From positions 1,309,501 to 1,373,500 of the forward strand of contig CANUEZ040000210.1 of NCBI GenBank assembly GCA_948099385.1: a stretch of 64,000 bases of DNA, written 5' to 3'. Shown here one piece after another: positions 42,076 to 54,873 of this stretch (the stretch's first letter is position 1; every line of letters begins with the position of its first letter). Made by a program: the position numbers and the translations under genes. A model generated the notes under the pieces. The model did no database searches. It worked only from the letters and a program-made list of their open reading frames with translations, and was not told the origin of the DNA. Origin of the DNA: Fasciola hepatica (taxonomy: Eukaryota > Platyhelminthes > Trematoda > Plagiorchiida > Fasciolidae).

Positions 42076-42923
42076 GAGGGAGTAATTTAGGGCTTTAGGG
42101 CGCTGATTTAATATAGCCGCATCAAATTTTTCCATATAACCAAGTTTCATCTTTCCGATTCTTCTTCAAAGTTAAGCGAGCCGTTTGAAGATATTCCTTG
42201 AGGAAACGGCAGAATGGTTTTATGATTTATGCGTGTAGAAAACGATTGTCTCGGGCTGAATGAATTGTACGACGATGCAATGGAAACTGAATTGGGGCTA
42301 TGCGAAATGTTGCGTATAGAGACAGGTCACTCGGACAAAGGGCTTAGTTTAATTTGAATTCGTGGTTGAGTTGTGGGGGTTGGGTGAAGGGCGCAAAGCG
42401 ATGAGACTGAATCAACACGAAATCTGTACAAATCATAGGTGAACTAATGGACATTTTTTGTATATTCACTTTGCTTGGTGATGAGTGGAGGCAAGAAATT
42501 GTTGGTATATTATTGGAATAATGTGGATTTTAGAAAGAATGGCAGTGCGACTGCGTTCGAGTAGTCCCCGAAGTTGCTGCATGTTGTCTCAACAGTTTTG
42601 AACAGTCGTTGACCAACAACCTAAGTTGACAGGATCCTACGAATATTCTCGGGATTTCCCGTCAAAATGTTCGAGTGGCCCGTGACTATGTCTTGCTCTT
42701 TGATATTAAAGGGTTAGTCTCCAGAAAGAACCCAGAATCACTGAGAAGGCCATCCAATGAGTACGTTGGCAGCAGGTAATGTGTTCAGCTAGCAATAACG
42801 ATCAATTAAGTATTTCTTATTCTGGTTAGATATACAAAACATGAAGGCGCTTTGACGAGCTTTGGGGAGTAGCAACTGGACAACTGAAGAACTCGATTTC
42901 ACGCGAGGTGTTTGAATCGTTTT
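42076..42923. other. Probable 3' UTR and downstream flank of the PDE4-like gene
   Basis: Non-coding on both strands. I see no canonical AATAAA on the minus strand in the first several hundred bases after the stop, so the transcript end is not placed. Confidence 0.4.
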
Positions 42924-43085
42924 TCATCCATCTTTGTTTGGTTCCTCTTGTGACTCCTCCACCATCTGTGCCAAGTACCATTCTCGATTGTCTTCAAGTG
43001 TTTCGAGGATTTTTTGAGCATCAGGATGTACCAATTCAGACCAGGTTTCCCACAATGGATGCACAATGTAGTCGATGAAGCTCAC
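42924..43085 (-). CDS. PDE4: PDE4-like cAMP phosphodiesterase, terminal coding exon
   Basis: 54 codons including TGA at 42924-42926: [20 protein letters not shown], then [17 protein letters not shown], then a short tail ending PNKDG. This is the end of the class I phosphodiesterase catalytic domain; the F of VSF corresponds to the substrate-clamp Phe that follows the invariant Gln by three residues. The exon starts after a TTTCAG acceptor at 43086-43087, phase 0. The C-terminus is short compared with vertebrate PDE4 proteins, which extend much further. The enzyme hydrolyses cAMP to AMP in the cytosol. Confidence 0.93.
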   Translation of the reverse strand: MSFIDYIVHPLWETWSELVHPDAQKILETLEDNREWYLAQMVEESQEEPNKDG

Positions 43086-44087
43086 CTGAAATAGGAATTT
43101 TTACAACAGTTTACGGATTTCTCATGGAAAGTTATAGCGGACATATATGACTTAAACTCTGAGGCTTTCGAATTTTTTGCGAGGATAGCGTTCTTATTAC
43201 AATCCAATTTTGCGCTTAGAGTTGTGTGTACTAAAATATATTATTGACCAGGCAAAAAGGAGTATGCTTTTTCATGAGATCAGTGTACAAGTGTCATTTT
43301 ACCAGCGCGTTTGCTCATCAAATAATCGGTAAGCACTAGAATGCAGTTGATCCCCGAAAAGTCACGATTTAAAATTCGGAGTTTCAGTTTTTCTCGAATT
43401 TGACCTTGAGATGCAACAAACAGTTATTGTTGGGGTTTTTTGTACCGATTTGCATCACTTCATATAATTTAATGCCTAATTATTAGGGAAGATATAATTT
43501 GCAATTTTTGTACCGTAGTTAGTGACGTGATTTCAGCGGAATTTCCCCGTAAGATGTGTTGTGCACACATGTACTGTGGAGAAGATGCTAAACAACCGTA
43601 TATGAAAGCACAGATTGAAGTATTGAAATCAAATGAATTGATCATTTGAAGCATATGTTGTAGGAAGTGGGGGCACATAGCAAATAAAATACACTTTTAT
43701 GAGCTAAAGGTTTTGGATTAACGGGGCATATATTTACCGTTGTATTCTTTTCAAGGATAATATGGCGAGCTGAAATAAAAATCGAATTCAGATGCCCTGG
43801 GGTGCATATTTTTTGACGTGCTTAGGGGTTGAATCACAGGTATTATTTACATCACATCCAAAATTCGCCTTAGTTTCTCACAATTTGCGGATACCAGAAC
43901 CTTGCGGGCTGACTTTGAAAATACTTATACCTTCTTCATTCAACGAATTCAGGCAATATCTTCTCTTAGGCAGCAGTAAAAGTTTACTGTGAAAATGCAT
44001 CCACCAATTTGTTACAATGCCAGATTTGTAGGTTCACTCGAGCTCAAGTCACACACCGCTCAAAATTAGTGATATTCGTCCACTTGC
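43086..44087 (-). other. GC-AG intron of the PDE4-like gene (1002 nt)
   Basis: The donor on the minus strand reads CAG then GCAAGT at 44087, matching the extended donor consensus except for C in place of T. The acceptor reads CCTATTTCAG. Phase 0 on both sides, and the joined protein matches the family without gap. Confidence 0.85.
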
Positions 44088-44270
44088 CTGAGTTTTTTCC
44101 TCCGAGGCTGTATTCCGATCACACATGGGACTCAATTCCATGCCTTTTTCCCGTTCGCGATCACCTTGACGAAAAAGTTCTTCCATGATTCTTTTAGTCC
44201 ATTGACGATATAATGCCAAAGGTTTTGTGGGATTACTCAGGTCCGAACAATGGATCATGTTTTGAAGAAT
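44088..44270 (-). CDS. PDE4: PDE4-like phosphodiesterase, penultimate coding exon
   Basis: 61 codons, starting [18 protein letters not shown], then [17 protein letters not shown], then [15 protein letters not shown]. The Asp of CSDLSNPTK is the metal-binding Asp of the HD-type catalytic domain. The final Gln is the invariant purine-binding glutamine, and its CAG codon is the last codon before the GC donor. The acceptor is CATCAACAG at 44271. The combination LSNPTKPL and MELSPMCD is characteristic of the cAMP-specific PDE4 group rather than dual-specificity PDEs. Confidence 0.95.
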
Positions 44271-44559
44271 CTGTTGATGATGAAAGGCAAGTTCTTAAAA
44301 GAAATATAATGTCAGTAACGGCGTTGTCGGTGGAGAATTATAAGCCGACGTTTCAGTTACCGTGGATAACCTTTCTCAAGGCAGTTTTGCAATCAAAATC
44401 TAAATTCAAACAAAACGATCTGGCTACTGATGTTATTAAAAGTAGCCGAAATATCGGTGAATGCATGCATTTGGAAATGACAACTAGTGTTTGAAAGGAA
44501 AGCTTGAAGTTGGTGCTATGGTGGCCTTTAATTACTTATGTGCCTTTGTTTCAACTCAC
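44271..44559 (-). other. PDE4-like gene intron (289 nt, GT-AG)
   Basis: Donor CAG then GTGAGT at 44559, acceptor CAACAG at 44271-44272, phase 0. Confidence 0.88.
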
Positions 44560-44682
44560 CTGCATGCGGTCACTGTAGTTGTCCAAAGTGAGAATCCCCG
44601 ACCCAGCTACCTTCTTCGTTTCGACCATCGTTTTGAGATCCGCGAGCAAACTCATGTGTTTCGACATGTCTGTGGCCAATAC
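44560..44682 (-). CDS. PDE4: PDE4-like phosphodiesterase, internal exon
   Basis: 41 codons: [20 protein letters not shown], then [21 protein letters not shown]. This helix-rich part of the catalytic domain lies between the HHLAV-containing exon and the metal-binding Asp exon, and DMSKHM and the following [13 protein letters not shown] are hallmarks of PDE4. Acceptor ACGACAACAG at 44683, donor CAG then GTGAGT at 44559. Phase 0 at both ends. Confidence 0.95.
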
Positions 44683-44769
44683 CTGTTGTCGTAATTGAAT
44701 ATTGAGTCGGTAAATTAAGTGAAACGCATGAGTTTTAGCTCATGAAAGTTTGGGAACTAGGCTGCACAG

Positions 44770-45060
44770 TGATTAAAGAATTAGTGAACCGGTTTCGATC
44801 GGATAACTGATAAATTAACTAATTAATTTAATAAATAATTTATTGCCTGCTTAATTGATCGCATTGTTGTTTCATCGAAATATAAACTGACTCATTGGGT
44901 CTTTAACTGATTTGTCGGTTATCTGAATACTACCTCGATTGATTGACTGTTCGACTAGCTTATGTTTTATTTGGCTGTTTGATTAGATGATGTTGATTGG
45001 CTGGGTAACTGACTGATTGATTGGTTGGTTGACTGATTAGTTGATTGACTGTGATTGGTT
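44770..45060. repeat. Degenerate GATT/TTGA-type tetranucleotide-rich tract
   Basis: Dense, imperfect repeats such as TGATTGATTGG and TTAATTAATTTAATAAATAA; strongest near 44935-45060. Confidence 0.7.
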
Positions 45061-46747
45061 CTCCCTACCTTATTCGGTTGTTCTTTTGTACTATTCCCCG
45101 GCTTTTCAAAGCAAAGCTTCAAAGTTGTATTACGCGGTCTGATAACAATCAGCCCTGTTTCGCTAATACTATTGACGGACACATTGATTTCTGCATATAG
45201 TTTACTAACAACATACATTTACATAATACGCACGTTGCACACCGATTTATTTTCATGCTGCCCCCACCCGAAAGCTTGTTTCCATTTTTGATGTATTCTT
45301 CTTCGTTAAAATTTATGAAAAATTTCATGCCCCCTTCCTGGCTTGCATAAAATAGGTAAAAAGTAGAAACTGAGTTTCTCACTATTCTCGGTGCATAAAC
45401 TTGGGTTCTTTTTTTATTCTGTTTTATATACCCTGTGAAATTCGAGTGTACTCGTTTTTGAGTGAAAGTTTTTAAATCGAACGTGAGCATGTGGGCTTGC
45501 AAAATGTTTTGCAAATACAAAATGATTTTAGTTACAAATCGCCAATCGACTTTTCCCGCGATATTCTTAGAAATGTTTCTTTGGAACAACCGAATGAGCT
45601 TCGACGCAGATGATATTTCTTTTTCGGGAACACCTTCAAGCATATGGAGCAACAGGTAAATGAAAAAAATCTTCAATTGTGTTGCTGAACGAACCTATAA
45701 AACAAACAGACAACTGACACGGGTTAGGTGGTTCGGTAATTCCTGTTGTTCAATGACAGGCAGTAATCAGGCTGTGTTCAAATAAGCCTGTGCAGTCGTT
45801 TTTCTCACTAGTGAAGGCAGCGTGTAGGACACGTATGAGTAGACACACGAAGAAACAAGGTATAAGGAAATCAATTATCTATGACCCACAAATCGGACCG
45901 CGCCTAATTTGTTTCGTTGTCACATGATGCTACACGAAGAGGCGATTGATCAGGTGTACAAGGAATGAATAATGGTGCAAATTTACTTCCCCTCCCTCTG
46001 TGATTTGCGAGGATAAAGTCTTCAGTTCATTTAATTGGAGGTTGGATAAAAAGCCCGAAGCTTCATGGATAAATGGATTGGACAGTTAGGTCAACACATT
46101 CATCACGGAGATGGGACGAATTTACCAAAGCACATCGTTGTTTGAAACGTGTTGGATCTTGTTTTTCGTTTTTGCTTTATAAGAGTGGACAAGCCATTTG
46201 CTTGTTATGATCCGCGTGTTTTTCTAGCTTTGTTTTACTATTCAATTTTACTTCTCTGTGCTTCACCCCAGATAATGTATTCCTTTGGTAATACAAGAAG
46301 CTGTTTACTGACGCCACAAGAAGAATTTAGGGTCCACTTAGACCAAAGGACCAGAAAATAATTTGTTTTTGACTTTTATCGATGATGCTGCGACTGAGTA
46401 CTTGTGACTCCGATTGGTGGTTCACGTGAATTTCAACCTTGTTTTGCCTTTCTTGCAATGGTTTACATTCATCCACCTCTGAGCGGTAGGATTGATTTCG
46501 GTGCAGTCGATGAAGTGTTAACTTTTCCCTCATATAACTTGAAGTGCATGCTGTCTGAATACTGTGTAGTCCAGGTAGTTAGTTGCTCAACCCATCTTCT
46601 GTTGCAACTATCCGGTCACATTGGGATTCAAACATATGGATAGATGCTACCTTACAGTTTGCCCAAATCTAGCTGGACCCATTTTATTAAACGCAATTTT
46701 TGCAGTATATTCAGCTGACTAAGTTCTATCCGGTACGAACAACCTTT

Positions 46748-47000
46748 GATCGGTGGTGGTCGAGTGATCTAGAACTTCTATCTACCACCTCGAAAGTCAG
46801 AACTTCCATTCCCGTCACCGAAGCTCACTTTGGCAGTGGACAGAAATTCACTGTCGATCGGATCATTACCATGGCTGACCTCTACTGGGACGTTATGTGG
46901 TTCTCCACTCAAAGTTTCAAGGCCAGATTTTGGTTTATTTTTTGAGACTGTTGGTTATCCTCCTCCACTATACTCATGTACAAACATGTCATACAAAAGG
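46748..47000 (+). mobile_element. tRNA-derived SINE, diverged, near full length
   Basis: Head-like GGTGGTGGTCGAGTGATCTA and body blocks TTTGGCAGTGGACAG, GTTATGTGGTTCTCCACTC and TCATGTACAAACATGTCATA align in order with the copies at 39520 and 58145. The B box is mutated (CTTCCATTCCCG). The SINE sits inside the PDE4 intron, antisense to the gene. Confidence 0.75.
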
Positions 47001-48546
47001 GAGTCCATTTAAAAGCTGGTGGATGCCGTTCGACACTGCGCCTCAACTGGGTGAACAGTATGGTCCATATACAGTGCTCGATACACACCTGTGACCGTTG
47101 GTTGAAGTTTGGTATTACCAGTGTATAGAATGTTGCATCAGGAGTAGGTTGGTCTAGTACCACATACAGTAGGAACGTGGACACGTTTTACCATTATAGC
47201 TTCTTCTTACGAGAGGGTCAAATAGCGGATGGTTTGAAGCAGTACTTGACATGCGCCTACCTCAGCCTTCTGTGGTTTTGGTGTGAAATCCATTTGCCGG
47301 TCAAAAAGCGGAAGTCCGATGTGGCAGTAACGTTATTTTTCTCGAACCGCTCGAAAACCTAGTCGTCATTTGTGTGGGATTTGAGGTGAATGGTTCATGT
47401 CAATTCAAGTCAAGTGATTGCTTTATGCACCCCGAGGGGTGGATATTCAGCGTTTTTGGTGTTCGACATTGGTAATTCGATAGGACAAAAAAGACATCGA
47501 AATGGGACTTATCGAGCGATAGATTTTAGGTTCTTGATCGGTATGGACTGCATTAGTAGACTGGATTTGAGTATATGGAATTTCTTTACATGCGTAGCTC
47601 TCCGAGGCTGATCACTGTCGAAGTTAGCTCGGAATAGCCAGTTGGTGAAGTGGCATACATTCATAAAAATGATGACCAATAAGTCTGTTTGTGAGGGATG
47701 AGTAAGTCCTTCTTGTTCGGATTCACGAGATTTGTCTATTTGTTGATCGCAGGCACTCGGTGTTGGTCATTGACGCGCAACAGCTTTACGTTTTCCACTT
47801 TCTGTGTTTCTTTTCGTGCAATTTCGACTGGGTTATGTCGAATAACACTACCTGTAGTCACTCAAATTAACGCTTATTAGTAGATAATTGAAAACAGAAA
47901 ATGCTCCTGATTGGAAACGAGTCCAGGAGCACTGGTAAACAGCGCTCAACGCTCATTCATCAGCATTCTCAGTGTGCAATATATCTATCTGCCTGGTATG
48001 CAGATACTTCATAGAGAGTCATTTGAAGCAGAAATCTTTGGACCTTAGATAAGTGCCACTTTTTTACATTCACAAAAGTGAATCAATGAAAGACGTACAG
48101 TTTTCGGCAACTGAGAAGAGCGATTCACCAGAACCCCATATAGCCCGGTCACGGTTGACCCCACGTAAATTCCAGACATTCTCGGCATCTTTCGGCCAGT
48201 TATTCGGCTAATGCCTTGCGGATTGATCCATGTGCAGGAATGTTTCGCATCCCCTAAATAAGTCAACATTCTCACAGTAATTATGTGTTGCTCACATCGG
48301 GGACGGATGGGCGAATTTATTTCCATTTTTTTCTTGTGCTTATGTATTTATGTTCGCTTGCCTAGTATTGTTTAAAAATAAAATGAGAAAATGTTGGTTT
48401 TCAGCCCAAATGTATTGTAGTGTATCGTTGCCCACCTTCATTGTTTTTTTCCATTTCCAAGGATGTAGAATTAAGGCGCATTGAACATATTCTTTCCCCC
48501 TTCACAATAGAACCAAGAAGCCTGTCTGCTTAGCGTGTAGTCTCTG

Positions 48547-48912
48547 TTGCTCAGTCTTCATGCTAGACGACAGAGGGAGTCATCCGGTGTAAGCCTTTTC
48601 ACTCAGATTCCTTGGGCTCGGGCTCAAAATGAAATGTTCACCCACGTTGATTCTAAATGTCCCTATGGGCACCGTTTTACTCATGCACTGTTATCTCCCA
48701 CCACCACCGCTGGTAGAGCGTTGCAGATGTCCGTCGCCCTCCGTGAACTTCGATGGACGAGCGGAAGACCGGCCGGGCATATGGCTCCGATCATGGCTTT
48801 GATGGAGGCACAGATAACATCCGAATGTGCCTTCGTCTACGGAGAAGATGAGAAATTGACCCTGAGGTTTCGCTTATACGAAAATCTCCGGAGTGATTCG
48901 TCTCTGATTTGA
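48547..48912 (+). other. Unrecognised 121-codon ORF in PDE4 intron
   Basis: The frame opens with TTG, with no ATG until residue 30 of the frame (MFTHVDSKCPYGHRFTHALL). It includes Cys/His residues and ends LRSDSSLI before TGA. Its GC content is higher than the flanks. It could be a transposon-derived or antisense coding remnant; no family recognised. Confidence 0.2.
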
Positions 48913-49448
48913 TACACTACGTCTGACTCCCTTTGTGGGCATTTTGACTGGTCTATTGGTGGGGGCAAGACATCAGTCCTTCATGCTAGTTTATCGAAGT
49001 CACTTCACAGAACTTCCCTGTTGAAACCCTTGTTGGATGATTACTCAGATCTGCCAATTCTTCATATTGTATGAACAAAAAAATCACCAGAAAAGGAAAA
49101 GCTCCGGATAAATATGTTGGAGACGAGCGGAGGGTGGTGAAATCATGCGGGATATGAGAAGTTCAAAGACCCGTCAGTGGAGTGTGGAAGAACCGAGAAA
49201 TAAATGAGCTAAGAGAGACAACTGGATGCAATGCCCATGACTGAATAAGAATGACCCGTATCATTTTCTAGTTTGGTTATATATTTTTGTTGAATCTTTT
49301 CACGAAAAATGAGTCCGATGGACACTAGGCATCAGTGCATATTGCGTAGCGGGCTACGGTGTTGAATATTCTACAGACATTACCTGGTAGAATACAAACC
49401 GATGCATGTAAGCCATAGATTATCAAATTAATGTCTCTTAGGACTCAC

Positions 49449-49603
49449 CATGTCAATAGTCATTCGTCGCAGACTCAGTCGTTGTTTTTTTGCCAAATTT
49501 TCGAACATGTCACAACCTGATCGATTGAGTAACTGAAATGCCACTGCCAAGTGATGGTTTTCCAAAACTGAAGCGTCATTATACATTATAGCCAAGTGAT
49601 CGT
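49449..49603 (-). CDS. PDE4: PDE4-like phosphodiesterase, internal exon with HHLAV motif
   Basis: 155 nt: two bases completing a codon, then 51 codons, [20 protein letters not shown] then [20 protein letters not shown] and [18 protein letters not shown] is part of the conserved class I PDE catalytic signature. Acceptor CTCATTTTCAG at 49604, donor ATG then GTGAGT at 49448. The 5' side has phase 1, so the preceding exon must supply one base. That exon, with the metal-binding HNxxHxxD and HDVDHPG motifs, was not found between 49604 and 64000 by eye. Confidence 0.94.
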
Positions 49604-52600
49604 CTGAAAATGAGAAATAAGGCGGGAAACGGGAATAAAGGTTGAATATAGAAGATAATTCATCTTCGTCTGTAGCATAACAATGCTGGTGTGCCTTGAA
49701 ACACGGAGTCCTCTTTTTGTTTACACTAGTTAGAAAAGAAAGCAGATCAATATTGACATTTAATAACGCTTGGCTCGTTCTGTTCGGTTTCTTTCACACA
49801 ACAGCATAATGTGGAAATTAAATTGCACCGGTGACCCAAAAGAACAATAACGGCAGAAGGCCACCGAGGTGAAATCAAATCAAATTCTCGGATTGATCAC
49901 GCCGGCCAGACTGAGTTGAGTAACCACTTCGTCCGATAGTAACGATTCCCAGTTCAAATTATGCAGTGACAAAACTGAGCCAGTGTCGTGCTTTGTTGTC
50001 TTCTGGAGATTTCGGTGGGTACTGACTTTAATAACCCGTTGAGAACACACGTTATGAAACCCGTTGCAAAAGTATGGATGAATACATACACAATATGTGA
50101 AGCACCGCCTATCATCTAGAAGCATCAGGATCTCCAAAGAAAATATTTGAAGCTTACACAATTTTGATCACAGGCATATCTCCGATGGGATATTCATCAG
50201 TGTGAAACGGTTCAGAGTAGACTGCATAGTTCGATACACCATAATACTGTTTTTTTTGTTGCGTATAAGGCTAGTGCGTAATTCTGAGTGGTGGTTAAGT
50301 ACTGGTCTTTTTTAAACTCAGAGCATATCCAGTAGCACCTATCAATATGCTTATACCACACTGCCCGGATGACATCACCTTGATGAAAGAATAGTTTACA
50401 ATCAAATTTCCGCGTCTGAATGAGTGAACTAATATGAAACCTATTTAGAATACATTGAGTTAAGATTATTTTCATCCATCAGAAAACTGTTTTAAAGCTG
50501 ACTTTCAAGTTGCAGGTTACGATTTAGAATGGCAACTTTCAATAGTATGAACAAGATTGTAACAAGACTAACAGCGGAGATTTTCATAGATATTGTATGA
50601 ATATACATACTGCTTTTGGGATCGGTGTTTTGCCTTTATTACCATTGGTGTCACTATAGATTAGCGCAAATTGGGATTGCCCAATGAGGGAAGCTGTTGA
50701 TAGTTTACCAAATCAAGGAAGATTATGCCCATAAACTAATTGCAGCCTTTTTATTTTCCCCGATCAGCGCTTAAAAATAAGGCAATTATTTGGGGAATGA
50801 TGTATCAGAGGGTTAGTTAAATAGAAAACGGACTGTGAATAAGTGCTGTAAACAATGCCTAACTGAAATCGTAACCAGCATAATGTGATGTATATTGCTG
50901 TCCATGGATTGTTTATATGTGTTTGCCTAACGCAGTTCCACAGACAATAGATGCCATGCAGACAGAAGACGGTGTGTGGAACAATTCAGTGGAGGTGACT
51001 GGTCTATCAATGAGATATCAACCAAGCTTAAATCCGTCACTATTATCATTGTTATTATCACTAGGGACATGCACACTACTGGTAGCAGAAGAGACTGCGA
51101 TTTTTTTGAACTGTTACATGATCACTAAACTATGGTCAACTTTGCATGCTTCCTCTCTTAATCTCAGGAAGAAAAATTGAAGAAGTATTATTTGATTGGT
51201 TTGATGGGAATATGAACCTTTCTTCAGTCCGGCAGGAGTGGAATAAGGAACTAGTTATTCCAATCGATATTTTCCTCAGAGCATGGTGAATTCCATCAAA
51301 TTAGAGTCTTCGCATCCAAGTTTACTCACCACTGACTTACGGGCTGGGTACATGGTTTTGGTACTTATTTGACAGACGTTGAGGACAAAAATTTCTTTTG
51401 AAAGAAAGCAATCAAATTTTTGGTTGGGCTATGACCGATTTCTCTAATGAGACCGCTCATGGATAGTAATAGTTGAATTTGCTTTCTGTGGTTCTAAAAT
51501 AAATGGACTGTTCAAGTCCCTGTTTTCAGACAAGTGAAAATGTGATGTTAAATGCGTTGGTAAAAAGAAGGAAAAAGGAGTTAAAAGCCTTGAGTATGCC
51601 TGCTGGAATGCCTCAAATAAAGAAAAACGGTGACACTTTGGTCGATATTGATAAAAGTGCAAATTTTAAGCTATCTATAGGGTCTTCCATTAGAATGTTA
51701 TTTCTGGACTCCTTTCAGTAAACAAGTTATTGGAAGAAGCAAATTCCAAGACAAATAAAGAGGGTGGGTTTCATGTACATGGCATTGTGTTGCTGAAGAT
51801 GGTGCTGAACTGTGACGAGTTTCGGTGCTCGATAAACACTAGTTTTTACGGTGCAGTATTCTGTTCTCCAGTAGTGCACGAACACATTCATATATTTCTA
51901 CGGAGTGAGATGAACCAACTGTATAGTGCCTCCTGAATATTTAGTTGTGAAATGAACGTTGACTCTGTATAGTGAGTCAAGTCATAAAGCATCTGAATCT
52001 TCTACTGAAACTGTTCTTTATGAAACCTAGGTCAAAAATGAATCCATTCAGTCAAAAGTCGACAATTATGTTAAAGCTGATGAGATAAGTGACAATCAGA
52101 AACGGTTGTCTGTAACATAGTGTGAAGAAACGCGTTTCCGGATACCCTTATGCGTCATTGCAAATGCATTAAAACGCCACGATCTGGTCTATGGTCCCAG
52201 AAGGCTGGAATGCAGCCGGAAGTAGATAACTGACGTGCGCGCTTGTATGCTTATTTCGGTTTAGAGCTTCTTAGTCTATATCGCTCTTCAATGTCTTGCC
52301 GTGTTTTGAGCCATGACATACTCAACAAATTGTAGACTGTGACATAAAAACGGAACTATAAAGACAATTTATCCGCTGAATTCACACAAAATTTGACCCT
52401 GTTGGTTGAATGAGCTGTCAGAACCGTGAAATATGTGTTCAATTAAAACATATTAAGGGCACTATTGGTGGTGTAAGACTTTATACAGATTATTAGAATT
52501 TTAAAAGAGTGCTTAAAATTTGTAACGCATTTTGTGGGATAATACACCATTTCTTAGCAGAGTGTGTTACTAGTTTCCAAAAGATTCTTGCTATTTCATT

Positions 52601-54820
52601 GTTAGAGATGCATTTATTCAGTTGATATTTATACTAGGATTGACAGATTATCGTGAATCAAAAGAGTCAGTTAGTCATTTGGCTTGGTACAGTATTTCTG
52701 GAGGGTTGTGGCCGATTAAGGTCTGTCGAATGGTGATGTGACCGACGATGGCTGCTTAATTCGCCCCCCAGGGCCGCAAAGTTCGCCTTTGACAACTGTC
52801 GATTGTTGCCATGTACGTTAGAAAAAGAACCTGAGAAAATCTACTGAACTGTACACCAAGAATGATGATACGAAAAAGAGCAGAGCTTATTGCAAAGTTC
52901 TTGAATCTCATCGCAGAAAGATCAAAAGAAGTTCCACTGAATAGGGTCCGTCACACACGATCTGTCAACCATATTGTTGTTTATGATTTACGGATTGTGA
53001 CATTTTCTGAAAATGGAACTCACTGAATTTTCGTTCAAATTACTGGGAAAATGTCATGGATGGGGATTAATGGTAAGTGAGTGGCTGCCATTACGACGCA
53101 GTTCGTAAATGTCGATACTTTTGCATTGCCCGATGAAAGGATAGGCAATCTGGTTGACTTTGCCGGAAACGGTTCACTAGAAGGTTATGCACTTTCGCAG
53201 ATGTACCGCGTACCATAAAGATGGGATGGGTGGGGGGTGGGGAGGGAATGAAAGGGATGGTGACCGAAGTCGGTCATATGACTTTCCACAATACTTGTAT
53301 GTGATTGGCAATCGCGAATCTTTTAACTTGGAGTTATCGTTCCTTTTTCCGTTTGAAATACTTAAAATTTGGAACAGTGATCCTCAGCTTACCTGAACAT
53401 ATTGGGAGAAACTGAATTTCAGTGTCCTCCAAGTTGCTAGTTCATGGGAAGTGAAACATCAAACTTGATCAGATTGACACAATGAACAAGTCTCAGCAAA
53501 ATTCCTTACTGTCACAATGTTAAGAATTACCACTGAGGTGTATGGAATTTCCCCAAATTTTGTTACAGCTGATAACTTCACCATCAAAGATTTGTCCTGA
53601 AGTTGCGAGAACCACTTAAAGCTAGCTTTTTCGGTTTTGAAATTTACCCTTTAAACTGCATTAGGCACTGTCGAATACATAAAATTCAGGTCACGTGAAT
53701 GTGGTGCCCTTGACTGCATAAGAAATCTTCTTCAATGGCGTTTAGGAAATCTCGTTATTCGATGCATACGCGTTTGGAGAGGAATGCACTGCTCCGTTTA
53801 GAAACACCGATAGCCGTGAATGCGAGATATGAAGTGGAGATCTCCACAGAGCTCCTCCACAATTTTCGATGTGTTATTAATTCACGTGAAACAAAACGTT
53901 GCCTACTACAATACGGGAAGGCAAAGAGTATCTCATTGACATCATTTCAAATAAGGGCTATTGTCTGCGCTGATTTCCATTTATTGTGCAAATTAGAAAA
54001 TATAAGGGACGACTTCAACCCTTCGTTCAAATCGCTGGGAACCTGATGCAAATAATGCAAATTATTGTAAAAGTCTTTAAGTTATTTTACAGGCTAAGTA
54101 TTGCCTTCAAGCACTGAAGAAATATGAACGGCCTTTATATATGACCTGGGGAAATTGAGAGGAAAATATTGTTTATGCGCTGTAAAGATCTGATTGGGCG
54201 TTGAACAAAATCCCTAGCAAGAGTCTCTGTCAATCAGGATGTGAACCTTAGACTTCGTTTAACCGGAGTATCGACTTGTTGGAACGCCGAAACTTGGGGA
54301 CTCAGAGTTCCGTATCTGTTTTACACCAGGAAAGTTTTGTGTTGACTATTTTATCACATAAGTTAACCTTATGGGCGAAGAGCTGTGCTGTCGTCCCTCC
54401 TGCCGAGAGGCCAAATGTTCCTTCGTTTTTCGCACTCATTTCAACTAAAGATACAAAAGTCCTCGACTTTAACTCCCCCTTCAGAATAACACTCACTCCA
54501 TGACCCATTCGAATTAGGTATATATACATATACATATGCATGTATTCATTTATGTATAGGGTCTTATTTGGATCCTCTGGAGAGTGATTGGATACTCTTC
54601 ATTGAAGAATCTACAAATGAATCACAACTGTGATTTCTGTTAGTTATTCGTATCTGATTCACGACCAACCCAACGAACAACGAGGCTGCATGTGAAAGCG
54701 CCCATACTGATAGTAAGTATGCGTACCCGGCACTCATCTGCCCACTTATCTTCATACTTGTGCACTCCGATCTAATTTGAATCGTCTGGATAGTGAGTGC
54801 ACACTCTTCCCATACACGCG

Positions 54821-54821
<1 letters not shown>
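49604..54821. other. Probable PDE4 upstream intron or flank; no further exon recognised
   Basis: 5.2 kb of AT-rich DNA. I looked on the minus strand for the expected HDVDHPG and HNSLHAADV-type exons and saw none. Splice-donor-like sites at about 51326 and 53384 have no family-like coding sequence upstream. A 103-codon plus-strand frame at 53735-54046 is unrecognised. Confidence 0.45.

Positions 54822-54873
<52 letters not shown>
54822..54873. repeat. (AT)n microsatellite with one GT interruption
   Basis: About 52 bp of alternating AT with a GT at 54859-54860. Confidence 0.96.

Larger units (their letters stand above)
44683..49448 (-). other. PDE4-like gene large intron (4766 nt), with SINE and simple repeats
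   Basis: GT-AG intron between phase-0 sites. Contains tetranucleotide-rich DNA (44770-45060), a SINE (46748-47000), and unplaced frames of 175 codons (45149-45676, minus) and 121 codons (48547-48912, plus) without recognisable domains. Confidence 0.85.

Noticed and set aside
41959..42150. A short Thr/His-rich protein.
   Set aside because: It is only the translation of the TG/AG microsatellite. The same applies to the Tyr/Ile runs at 25013 and 54777.
45149..45676. A 175-codon gene on the minus strand within the PDE4 intron.
   Set aside because: AT-rich composition, low-complexity residues and no recognisable domain; a chance frame is the simpler explanation.
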